From Chryseobacterium gleum (GTDB lineage Bacteria > Bacteroidota > Bacteroidia > Flavobacteriales_D > Crocinitomicaceae), in NCBI GenBank assembly GCA_943326315.2, contig CALPSU020000082.1, forward strand, positions 1-9,369: a DNA stretch of 9,369 nt, written 5' to 3'. Of the stretch, positions 1 through 6,590 are shown one piece after another. Position 1 is the first letter of the stretch; each line of letters starts with the position of its first letter. The notes under the pieces are model-generated. The model was not told the origin of the DNA. It ran no database searches and saw nothing but the letters and a program-made list of their open reading frames with translations. The position numbers and the translations under genes are program-made.

Positions 1-782
1 ATCCTTTTAGAAGTTCTCAAATAGTCCGTATCATTTCTAAATATTATAACCGAAAAATTATTTCCTTTTTGTTCCCAACCTTGTAATTCGTTATGATTTA
101 ATTCAGGGAATTCATTATGCCAACAAAGCGTTTTTGAATTTTCGTTTAACTGTTGACAAAATCTAGTGGATACAGCTTTTATAGCAGAAACACTATAAAC
201 AATTGGAAGTTTATTTAACAAAAGGTTAGCCGTTTCTTTAGCATCTGTAAGTATATTTTGTTCTTCTTTATTTAAGGATATTATTGAATTGAGTATTTCT
301 ACTTTATACTTATCTGAAATAATAGAATGAAAATTCAAAGTATATAATAGTTGAACCAAAGAATATGCTAAAGCAGCTCTTGGTGGCATATCTTTAGGTA
401 TCAAAATAATATCTAAATGATTTTTTATAGCTAGCTCTTCTACTTTACCTCCAGAAGTTATACAAACTATATTAGCCCCAATCGAAATAGCTTGCTTCAT
501 CGCGTTAACAGTTTCTTCTGTATCACCAGAATAGGAAGAAATAATTACCAATGTTTTATCCTCTACATAATTTGGTAGAATATAATCCTTGTTAACAATT
601 ATAGGGATTTTAATTTCTTGTGAAATAGCTTCAGAAACAATATCTCCTCCAATTCCAGACCCCCCCATACCACTTATTACTACATAAGTAATATTTTCAC
701 TTATTGGTGTAAGTTTCGCCCTTTCCGAGATTTCTAAAGAATGGTTTAATTGTGTTGTAAATTCAGATATTAATTTTTTCAT
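1..782 (-). CDS. Bifunctional phosphoglucose/phosphomannose isomerase, N-terminal 260 residues (C-terminus outside window)
   Basis: Cytoplasmic aldose-ketose isomerase interconverting glucose-6-P or mannose-6-P with fructose-6-P. It feeds glycolysis and mannose-nucleotide synthesis. Reading back from the ATG at 782-780 gives 260 uninterrupted codons to the window edge. Visible motifs: the SIS-domain glycine loop SGMGGSGIGGD (residues 37-47), the phosphate-binding SSYSGDTEET (82-91), PPRAA (133-137), and FPELNHNE (225-232). Glu214 in QLNENSK and His230 in LNHNE are 16 residues apart, matching the catalytic Glu/His spacing known for archaeal PGI/PMI (Glu203/His219 in Pyrobaculum). The family is usually about 300-340 residues, so roughly 70 C-terminal residues are missing; this is an edge effect, not a broken gene. 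The start sits just before the first SIS helix and no earlier in-frame ATG is needed. It lies on the same strand as the glycosyltransferase operon, 294 nt away. The family call is firm; dual specificity is inferred from the family. Confidence 0.93.
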   Translation of the reverse strand, partial: MKKLISEFTTQLNHSLEISERAKLTPISENITYVVISGMGGSGIGGDIVSEAISQEIKIPIIVNKDYILPNYVEDKTLVIISSYSGDTEETVNAMKQAISIGANIVCITSGGKVEELAIKNHLDIILIPKDMPPRAALAYSLVQLLYTLNFHSIISDKYKVEILNSIISLNKEEQNILTDAKETANLLLNKLPIVYSVSAIKAVSTRFCQQLNENSKTLCWHNEFPELNHNELQGWEQKGNNFSVIIFRNDTDYLRTSKR

Positions 783-1076
783 CTTGAAAAGCAAATTGTA
801 TATTTTTGATACTGTAAATTATAAATACAAAGAGAGTCAATCAGGAGATAAATTGAAATGAGGCCAATCAACAGATGTTCTGATTGGAATCACAGCTAGA
901 AAAATGATTGGAATTAAGAAAAAGTATGACAAAATTAAATGTGAATCTAGGATTCTAATAATCATTTAAACTTTTAGGGAAGGTGGATTAAGATGTAGGA
1001 TTGTAATCTGAAAAAACAATTAACGCTAAAATAAATGAATCTATAATAAGGAATAAAAAGAAAAATTAAATATTAA
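783..1076. other. Intergenic region, no gene; short direct and inverted repeats
   Basis: No reading frame of credible length or coding character is visible on either strand, and no tRNA-like fold. TGATTGGAAT occurs exactly twice (881-890, 905-914). CAATCA occurs at 838-843 and 865-870, so several mutually exclusive stems are possible, for example 864-870 with 881-887 (7 bp, 10-nt loop) or 838-844 with 880-886. Related GATTctAAT and GATTgtAAT words occur at 951-959 and 999-1007. There is no U-tract, so these are not convincing terminators. On the minus strand a TAnnTTTG match (TAATTTTG, 937-930) could be the -7 element of the isomerase promoter with a leader of about 140 nt, but no TTG lies 19 nt upstream. 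The end of the glycosyltransferase operon shows no clear terminator here. Confidence 0.6.
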
Positions 1077-2081
1077 TTAAATCCACTCATTTATTAGCTC
1101 CATTTTAGATGAAATATCCTCACTTATCAATTGAGAATTTTGTAAATTCATACAATTAAAATGCTTTTTTGGACAAATCTTAAATCCTATTTTTGAGCAA
1201 GGACGGCAAGATAAATCTTTTACTTCATGAATAGAAAATAATCCTGAATTCCTAGGAAAATAAGGATACATCCCAAAATTTGGAACCGTATTACCCCAAA
1301 TACTTATTGTAGGAATTTCGAAGCAAGATGAAATGTGCATTAAACCAGTATCATTCGTTAATATCGCTTTTGATTGCTTTACAATACTAGCAGATTGTTG
1401 AAGATTAAAGTCTCCACATGCATTTATTATATTTTTATCTTCAAAATTTAGCTTTATTATTTCTGCAAATTCAAAATCCATTGGTCCACCAACTAATATT
1501 ATAGGATAATTAATTTTAGATATTATTTCAATTAATTTTTCCTTAGGCATTCTTTTGGTAAAAAATTGAGCTCCGATTGCTATTGAAAGATACGGGGATT
1601 TAATTCCAAAAACGTCTTCAATATTTATATTTGAACTAGGATCTATAAAAAAATCACAAGGTAATTGGTCATTTTTCACATTCAAATGTTTCACTGTTTC
1701 AAAATATCTTTCAACTATATGAATTTTAGGCATTCTGTCAATTTTAAATTTGACTAACATCCATTTTTCAATATTCATCTTAGGAAAAGATCGAGAAGGC
1801 ACTTTTAATTTTTGTTTTAACGCTAATGTCCGAACATTTTTATGAAGATCAATAACCCAATCGTATTTTTCCTTTTTCAATTCAATTAAAACCTCATTTA
1901 TCGAAGATTGAATTGGAATCAATTTATCAATATAAGGATTGTCATTAAGAATAGGAATAAAGCTTTTTTTAGTAATGAAATGTATCGTAACGTTTGGTAC
2001 CCGTTGTTTTAAACAACGAATTATTGGAGTTGTCAATACAACATCTCCAATGGAACTAAACCGAACAATTAATATTTTCAT
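1077..2081 (-). CDS. Glycosyltransferase family 9 (ADP-heptose:LPS heptosyltransferase-like)
   Basis: 334 residues, the usual size for GT9. This GT-B-fold family works on the cytoplasmic face of the inner membrane and transfers heptose or a related sugar to a lipid-linked or LPS-core acceptor. The N-terminal motif RFSSIGDVVLTTP (residues 7-19) carries Asp13, in the place of the catalytic Asp13 of WaaC. The C-terminal donor-site motif TNDTGLMHI (242-250) is followed by PTISIWGNTVPNFGMYPY (257-274), typical of Bacteroidota members. A cysteine cluster follows (Cys292, Cys295, Cys303, Cys310). It is the last gene of a three-gene run, starting 11 nt after the stop of the GT22 gene, with no Shine-Dalgarno sequence; translational coupling is plausible. 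The start gives the family's standard MKILIVR beginning. Donor sugar and acceptor cannot be read from sequence; heptose is a family-level guess. No signal peptide or membrane segment is seen. Confidence 0.92.
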   Translation of the reverse strand: MKILIVRFSSIGDVVLTTPIIRCLKQRVPNVTIHFITKKSFIPILNDNPYIDKLIPIQSSINEVLIELKKEKYDWVIDLHKNVRTLALKQKLKVPSRSFPKMNIEKWMLVKFKIDRMPKIHIVERYFETVKHLNVKNDQLPCDFFIDPSSNINIEDVFGIKSPYLSIAIGAQFFTKRMPKEKLIEIISKINYPIILVGGPMDFEFAEIIKLNFEDKNIINACGDFNLQQSASIVKQSKAILTNDTGLMHISSCFEIPTISIWGNTVPNFGMYPYFPRNSGLFSIHEVKDLSCRPCSKIGFKICPKKHFNCMNLQNSQLISEDISSKMELINEWI

Positions 2082-2092
2082 TCTATATTAAA

Positions 2093-3589
2093 TTATTTTT
2101 GAATAGGTTCATATGTTCTCCAAACTTCAATATATTGATTTGAATTTCGAGGATTTAAAGTTCTTGCAATTCCATCAATAAAACTTGGATTACACTTTTT
2201 TACTAAACGTATTTTAGGATATATATTTTTATAATCTGATACTCTATTTTTTAAATCTTCTTCTCCAAAAAACATAATGTAATCGTATCGATTTCCTTCA
2301 AATACATCTAATGATTGTGTGGTATCTATTCTTTCGGTAAAACCGCAATACCAACTTGAAGCATAAAACTTAGGCATCTGAGATGGTTTTGAATCTCTTG
2401 ATCCCTCCAATAATATTCTTTCATTTGGTATATCATCATTATAAATCGCATACATTGCTTCAACTCTTGACTTTTTTGAATAATGAAAACTTAATGCAAA
2501 CATTAAAGGAATATTTAATATCCAAAAAATTACATAAGATATATTCCATAATTTTCTCCAAACTACCCGCGCTTTCAGCCCTTGATAGCCTATAACCCCG
2601 AGTATAATAAAAAATGGAAGAATAGTCAACACAAATCTTTCTTGTCTATTCGGATAAAATGTATGGAAGAGGATAAAAATAAGAGTCGGCAAAAATAAAA
2701 GAAAATAATTTTTAGAAGATTTTAAAAATCCAATCATCACCAAAAGTCCTAACGGGAAAAGAAGTACTCCCATCAATACCCAAAAATACATGAAGTAATT
2801 AGAATTGGGTAAATACTGAACACCTTGATCCATATTGTATAATGAATAAGATATAAATTCTGCAAAAGGATATCCCCAAATAAAATAATCTACCAATCCT
2901 TGAGTGATAAAAAATATAATTATCAATCCTGCGGTAAAAATGCTGAATTCTTTTAATTTCCATTTTATCAAATAATAAAATCCCAGTCCAATAGCAAATA
3001 CTGCAATTTGATACCTAAACGAAACTGCTAGACCTATAAGTAAACCAGCGTATAAAAAATTAATTTTTCTTTCATTTTTAATTAGCAGCCAAACACCCCA
3101 AATCAAAGGAGGAAGTGCTGATAACTCAACTAAATTTCGAACTGCTAAAAATGGCATGACAGATAATAATGCTAAAAGCCAACCTACAGTAACTGCATTT
3201 TTTCTATCAGACAACTTTTCCGTTATTTTTATCCCAAAATAAACTACTAAAAGGGAGAGAAATCCATGCAACAATCTGTTCAATAACATTAAAGTTTTAG
3301 GATCTGAAAATCCTAAAAACTTAATAACATAAAAGAAGATGTAATTTAAACCAACATAGGTGAAACTATGCCCTTCAGGTTTTCCTCTATTTCCTTCAGA
3401 CCATGGCAACCAACCATTATAGTCATATCCATCAACCCAAGAAGTTGAAGCTTCAATAACCAAAAAATGATCATCATGCATTCCATATCCTTGAGAAAAA
3501 ATCGCGGCAATGAGACGAATAATTAATGCCGCAAAAAGTATAACTCTAAAAGATGAAAAATCTATTTTAAATATTTCCTTGATTCTCAT
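2093..3589 (-). CDS. GT-C membrane glycosyltransferase, Alg9/PIG-B-like family 22 (putative mannosyltransferase)
   Basis: 498-residue polytopic inner-membrane protein. GT22 enzymes use polyprenyl-phosphate sugars (dolichol-P-mannose in eukaryotes) and add mannose on the periplasmic or lumenal side. A first hydrophobic segment (about 14-33) is followed by a loop with Asp39-Asp40-His41 (GMHDDHFLVIEAS), where the family keeps its catalytic acidic residue. Further hydrophobic stretches lie at about 76-95, 105-120, 133-149, 156-170, 178-208, 217-235, 266-289, 294-310, 318-336 and 347-368. The family signature is a His followed by an ERF-type motif; here it reads as His309 and NRQERF (314-319), leading into VLTILPFFIILG. 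The C-terminal 130 residues are soluble, presumably periplasmic, and of unknown role. The gene starts 9 nt after the stop of the LTA-synthase-like gene and ends 11 nt before the GT9 gene. The family call rests on these motifs and topology; substrate is inferred. Confidence 0.8.
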   Translation of the reverse strand: MRIKEIFKIDFSSFRVILFAALIIRLIAAIFSQGYGMHDDHFLVIEASTSWVDGYDYNGWLPWSEGNRGKPEGHSFTYVGLNYIFFYVIKFLGFSDPKTLMLLNRLLHGFLSLLVVYFGIKITEKLSDRKNAVTVGWLLALLSVMPFLAVRNLVELSALPPLIWGVWLLIKNERKINFLYAGLLIGLAVSFRYQIAVFAIGLGFYYLIKWKLKEFSIFTAGLIIIFFITQGLVDYFIWGYPFAEFISYSLYNMDQGVQYLPNSNYFMYFWVLMGVLLFPLGLLVMIGFLKSSKNYFLLFLPTLIFILFHTFYPNRQERFVLTILPFFIILGVIGYQGLKARVVWRKLWNISYVIFWILNIPLMFALSFHYSKKSRVEAMYAIYNDDIPNERILLEGSRDSKPSQMPKFYASSWYCGFTERIDTTQSLDVFEGNRYDYIMFFGEEDLKNRVSDYKNIYPKIRLVKKCNPSFIDGIARTLNPRNSNQYIEVWRTYEPIQK

Positions 3590-3598
3590 TCTATAGGT

Positions 3599-5473
3599 TT
3601 AAAGTTCTTTATAATTAGTATAAAATTGATTTAAAAATGCATGACAATTATTAAATTCTTTGGGTTGATCTTTTGGTAAATATGTATCTTCTAACAATAT
3701 TTTTGTATCCATATGATAAATTAAATTACCTTTTGATGAAATCCATCCATAGCCCCTATTTATAGTATGCAAAGCAAATTCGGGAGACTTTGGGTTTAAT
3801 AAATCCTTACTCCAAGGATACCGTTTTAAATCTGCTCCAAATTGGTATAATAAGGTGGCTGCAATATCGGATTGCGATCCTATTTTTTCATTTTTTGACC
3901 CTGCATAATCAGCTTTTAAAGGTTTACCCCAAATTAATAATGGGATTCTAAAAAATAATTTCGCACTTGGATTTGGTAATCCTGGAGTGGGATGTCCATG
4001 GTCTGCAACAAAAACAAAAATAGTATTATCGAACCATTTTTGTTTTTTACATTTTTTAATATATTTACCTAAACATTCGTCAGAATATACGAGTGAATTC
4101 ATAAAGTCTGCTTCATCTCCTGAAAACAGCGGCTTTTTGGTTTTTGGATAATCATATGGCGAATGGGTGCTTCCAGTAAAAGCACAATGTAAAAAAGGTT
4201 GTTTTGAAGAATTCATTTTTTTAATCAGTAATGAATATAAATCTTCATCAAAATAATTTAATTTTCCTCTAGAAAGTTTACTTGAAAATACTTTCTCATC
4301 TTCAACACTATCAAATCCGTGATCCATGAAATATCCTCCAATGTTTCCATATTTTAAATCACCACTAAATAGATAATTCGTATTATAACCAAATTGCTCC
4401 AGATCCTCATTTAATGCATGTAATTTTCTATGTTTATCTGGTTGCATTGAAATTGAAATTTCTGGTAAGGCTGGATATCCACTAAAAATACTTGAATTCC
4501 CAATTTCTGAAGTTCCACCAGAAGCAAAAATATTCGTAAACAATAATCCTTCTGATGCCAATTTATCAAAATTGGGTGTGCTTTTTTTTGTTTCACTCAA
4601 ACAACCTATAGCATTTGCAGACCATCCTTCCATAATAATAAAGACAATATTGGGCCGTTTTGTCTTAAAAATATAATTGTTATGTTTACTTGGATAATCA
4701 AATAATTTCGATACAATTTTTGATGCTTCATTCGAATCAATCTCTGGCAATAAATCATCAATTTCACTTCTGTTATAAAGTAGAAAGCTTTTTCCGAAAA
4801 AATATAATGAATTTACCGACAAATCATTTGCTACATGACTATTAGAATAATAAGCCGAATCAATATTTAAAGGAATTTGTTGAATCCCTCCCCTTAAAAG
4901 TAAAAAAAATGAACTTCCAAAAACAAGAAAAATACTTAGTCCTACAGGGATTTTTTTAAACCATACTAATTGTGAAGCGCTTGATAAAGGTTTAAATAAC
5001 CATTTTAATAACTTATATGCTACTAAAAATTCAACAATAACATAAACAAAATACCATATAGTCATTGCATAATCAGCTGTTTTGAATACTTCATCAGGAT
5101 TTGATAAATGCATAAAAACACGTGTAGTTAATTTATGATTCCATTCTGTATAAGCATTAATTTCGCCACTATGAATTAAAATATTGATTAAAATTTCAAT
5201 TGCAAAAACAGTGAAAAAAATTGGCCGAAACCATTTTCCAGGTATAATAAAACGAAAAACTAAAATTAATAATGGAAGTATACTTAGTGCTGCTGCAGTA
5301 GCCATGTCTAAACGGAAAGAATACACAAAAGCTAATAACCATTCACCTATGTTTACATTTGAAAACTTATTCCAATTGTGAATGGAAAATAAAATTCTCT
5401 CAATATCAAACAATAAAACCCAAAAAATTAATAGCTTTATTGTATCAAATATCGTTTGTTTAAATGCATTCAT
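3599..5473 (-). CDS. LTA synthase family protein (periplasmic alkaline-phosphatase-superfamily phosphotransferase)
   Basis: 624 residues, matching the usual 600-650 of LtaS-type enzymes. The N-terminus carries about five membrane segments (roughly 8-26, 44-76, 82-104, 135-158, 174-195) and a linker. From about residue 273 there is a sulfatase-like catalytic domain. Active-site counterparts of Staphylococcus aureus LtaS Glu255, Thr300, Asp475 and His476 can be placed: Glu282 in FIIMEGWS, the nucleophile Thr321 in ASGGTSEIGNSS, and Asp491-His492 in VADHGH. His437 in GSTHSPY is a further candidate metal or substrate ligand. LtaS moves glycerol-phosphate from phosphatidylglycerol; Gram-negative relatives modify glycans with phosphoglycerol or similar groups. 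Lipoteichoic acid is not expected in Bacteroidota, so the acceptor here is probably an LPS, capsule or lipid glycan made by the two following glycosyltransferases. It is the first gene of the operon and diverges from thioredoxin. The start keeps the first membrane helix intact and sits 6 nt from a -7 element. Confidence 0.9.
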   Translation of the reverse strand: MNAFKQTIFDTIKLLIFWVLLFDIERILFSIHNWNKFSNVNIGEWLLAFVYSFRLDMATAAALSILPLLILVFRFIIPGKWFRPIFFTVFAIEILINILIHSGEINAYTEWNHKLTTRVFMHLSNPDEVFKTADYAMTIWYFVYVIVEFLVAYKLLKWLFKPLSSASQLVWFKKIPVGLSIFLVFGSSFFLLLRGGIQQIPLNIDSAYYSNSHVANDLSVNSLYFFGKSFLLYNRSEIDDLLPEIDSNEASKIVSKLFDYPSKHNNYIFKTKRPNIVFIIMEGWSANAIGCLSETKKSTPNFDKLASEGLLFTNIFASGGTSEIGNSSIFSGYPALPEISISMQPDKHRKLHALNEDLEQFGYNTNYLFSGDLKYGNIGGYFMDHGFDSVEDEKVFSSKLSRGKLNYFDEDLYSLLIKKMNSSKQPFLHCAFTGSTHSPYDYPKTKKPLFSGDEADFMNSLVYSDECLGKYIKKCKKQKWFDNTIFVFVADHGHPTPGLPNPSAKLFFRIPLLIWGKPLKADYAGSKNEKIGSQSDIAATLLYQFGADLKRYPWSKDLLNPKSPEFALHTINRGYGWISSKGNLIYHMDTKILLEDTYLPKDQPKEFNNCHAFLNQFYTNYKEL

Positions 5474-5479
5474 AGTTTA

Positions 5480-5487
5480 CAAAGATA
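5480..5487 (-). promoter_or_regulatory. Bacteroidota-type -7 promoter element of the LTA-synthase/GT22/GT9 operon
   Basis: On the minus strand TATCTTTG matches the TAnnTTTG consensus exactly. Only 6 nt separate its final G (5480) from the ATG (5473), so transcription should begin at or within a few bases of the start codon. The -33 element is poor: a TTC lies 21 nt upstream instead of TTG at 19 nt. The same element is seen before the OmpA/LysM gene, which strengthens the reading. Confidence 0.62.
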
Positions 5488-5495
5488 ATGATAAT

Positions 5496-5525
5496 TTGTA
5501 TTTAATTCGAATCCTTATATATTTG
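5496..5525 (+). promoter_or_regulatory. Bacteroidota-type promoter of the thioredoxin gene (TTG-N19-TAnnTTTG)
   Basis: TTG at 5496-5498, exactly 19 nt, then TATATTTG at 5518-5525: a complete match to the flavobacterial housekeeping promoter consensus. Only 4 nt follow before the ATG at 5530, so the expected transcription start falls on or next to the start codon and the mRNA would be leaderless. It overlaps the upstream half of the divergent operon promoter within a 56-nt region, so the two may compete for RNA polymerase. Confidence 0.72.
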
Positions 5526-5529
5526 TAAA

Positions 5530-5826
5530 ATGGGAAAATTCAATGAAATAATTCAGTCAGAAACGCCTACTTTGGTAGACTTCTTTGCAACATGGTGTGG
5601 GCCTTGTAAAGCTATGCAACCTATTTTAGACCAACTCAAATCTGATTTAGGTGAGTCGTTACGAATAATAAAAATTGATATTGATAAAAATCAACCTATT
5701 GCTGAAAAATTTAAAGTAAAAGGTGTTCCTACATTTGTTTTATTTAAAAAAGGAGAAATACTATGGAGACAAAGTGGTGCTATGACTCTACAAACAATAA
5801 AGCAGAATATATTTAGTGCTTCATAA
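5530..5826 (+). CDS. Thioredoxin, single-domain cytoplasmic
   Basis: 98 residues, slightly shorter than the 105-110 of classical thioredoxins. It is a cytoplasmic dithiol reductant for ribonucleotide reductase, peroxiredoxins and similar partners, recycled by thioredoxin reductase. Visible features: a buried acidic Asp17 in LVDFFATW, the redox motif WCGPC (residues 22-26, Cys23 and Cys26), the cis-proline in KGVPTF (Pro67), and the final strand and helix ending at residue 98. There is no signal peptide or membrane helix, which argues against a periplasmic TlpA/ResA role. The only ATG before the fold is at 5530, and it directly abuts a consensus promoter. It is transcribed away from the envelope-glycan operon and followed by its own hairpin terminator, so it is probably monocistronic with some read-through to the pyrophosphatase gene. 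The family call is secure; which of several paralogues it is cannot be told, so I give no symbol. Confidence 0.95.
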   Translation: MGKFNEIIQSETPTLVDFFATWCGPCKAMQPILDQLKSDLGESLRIIKIDIDKNQPIAEKFKVKGVPTFVLFKKGEILWRQSGAMTLQTIKQNIFSAS

Positions 5827-5840
5827 ATGAATAGATTTAT

Positions 5841-5848
5841 TAACTTTG
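5841..5848 (+). promoter_or_regulatory. Candidate -7 element for the pyrophosphatase gene
   Basis: TAACTTTG matches TAnnTTTG exactly and lies in the short gap between thioredoxin and pyrophosphatase. The predicted start, around 5853, would place the hairpin at 5857-5880 at the extreme 5' end of the pyrophosphatase mRNA, with a leader of about 50 nt. No TTG lies 19 nt upstream (5819-5821 reads CTT), so the -33 half is unsupported. No TAnnTTTG is present after the hairpin. Confidence 0.4.
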
Positions 5849-5856
5849 TTTGTCTT

Positions 5857-5884
5857 AAACAGAATGAAATCATTCTGTTTTTTT
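5857..5884 (+). terminator. Intrinsic terminator after thioredoxin
   Basis: Perfect 11-nt inverted repeat AAACAGAATGA (5857-5867) and TCATTCTGTTT (5870-5880), running into seven consecutive T (5878-5884). The two central bases leave a tight loop, so the innermost A-T pair probably opens to give a 4-nt loop and a 10-bp stem. It begins 30 nt after the thioredoxin stop codon and 20 nt before the pyrophosphatase start codon. On the minus strand the run of A at its left arm is short, so it looks one-directional. Confidence 0.85.
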
Positions 5885-5903
5885 ATTGATAAAAAATCAA
5901 AAT

Positions 5904-6590
5904 ATGAAAGAAGAAGTAAAAAAAATTGTTGATGCAATGAGTCAACGTTTTGTTTCCCATCCTTGGCATGGTGTTGAAGTAGGTGAAAAAAGTCCTGCAA
6001 TTGTGAATGCATATATTGAAATAGTGCCATCTGATTCAATAAAATATGAAATTGATAAATCCTCAGGACATTTAATGGTTGATAGACCACAAAAATTATC
6101 TAATCATATGCCATGTTTATATGGATTTGTACCTAAAACTTTATGCGATACTAAAGTTGCTGAATTAGCTAATTCTAAAACCGGTAGGACAGATATAACA
6201 GGTGATATGGACCCTCTAGATATCTGTATCTTAAGCGAACGTTCTTTTACTCATGGAAATATTTTCTTAGAGGCTAAAGTTATTGGTGGTTTTAGAATGT
6301 TGGATGGTGGTGAAGCAGATGATAAAATTATTGCAGTATTAAAAGGTGATCAAGCATATGGTGAAATCAATGATATTTCTGAGATGCCTAAAATGGTTAT
6401 AGATCGTGTTCGTCACTTTTTCTTAACATATAAAGATTTAGATGGAGGGGCTAAAAATGTAGATATTACTCACGTATATGGAAGAGAAGAAGCATTTGAA
6501 GTAATCAATCTTTCTCGCGTTGATTACAATGCTAAATATGGAAACGTAAACGAAAATTTAGTAAATGAATTAATTGCAGCACTAAAATAA
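5904..6590 (+). CDS. ppa: Inorganic pyrophosphatase, family I (soluble, Mg2+-dependent)
   Basis: 228 residues, cytoplasmic; hydrolyses pyrophosphate from nucleotide and sugar-nucleotide synthesis to two phosphates. Counterparts of E. coli active-site residues can be placed: Lys47 and Glu49 (K29, E31) in IKYEIDK, Arg61 (R43), Tyr73 (Y55) in LYGFVP, Asp101, Asp103 and Asp106 (D65, D67, D70) in GDMDPLDI, Asp134, Asp139 and Lys141 (D97, D102, K104), and Tyr176-Lys177 (Y141, K142) in TYKDLDG. It is longer than the 175-residue E. coli enzyme because of an N-terminal extension and an insertion of about 18 residues between Tyr73 and Asp101. The loop reads DMDPLD where the classical signature has a small or polar residue in place of Met. 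I take the ATG at 5904: an in-frame TTG at 5886 would add six residues but overlaps the end of the terminator region, and A-rich sequence precedes the ATG. The gene ends at a bidirectional terminator. Confidence 0.93.
   Translation: MKEEVKKIVDAMSQRFVSHPWHGVEVGEKSPAIVNAYIEIVPSDSIKYEIDKSSGHLMVDRPQKLSNHMPCLYGFVPKTLCDTKVAELANSKTGRTDITGDMDPLDICILSERSFTHGNIFLEAKVIGGFRMLDGGEADDKIIAVLKGDQAYGEINDISEMPKMVIDRVRHFFLTYKDLDGGAKNVDITHVYGREEAFEVINLSRVDYNAKYGNVNENLVNELIAALK

Noticed and set aside
858..899. Possible small ORF of 13 codons on the plus strand in the 294-nt gap
   Set aside because: Too short, no ribosome-binding or promoter signal, and it overlaps the repeated words that better explain the sequence.
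2383..2595. Plus-strand open frame of about 70 codons inside the GT22 gene
   Set aside because: It is antisense to a well-supported membrane protein gene and has no recognisable motif or promoter; the hydrophobic, low-complexity product is what the reverse of such a gene gives.
4411..4596. Minus-strand open frame of about 60 codons within the LTA-synthase-like gene in another frame
   Set aside because: It overlaps the conserved catalytic domain around the nucleophile, whose frame is clearly the coding one.
5184..5381. Plus-strand open frame opposite the membrane segments of the LTA-synthase-like gene
   Set aside because: Antisense shadow with no motif and no start context.
5886..5903. TTG at 5886 as the pyrophosphatase start
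   Set aside because: It would add only six non-conserved residues and begins right after the T-run of the terminator; the ATG at 5904 is the simpler start.
5691..6090. Two overlapping minus-strand open frames across thioredoxin, the terminator and the pyrophosphatase start
   Set aside because: Both are antisense to recognisable enzymes, and they cross the strong hairpin at 5857-5884; no domain is visible.
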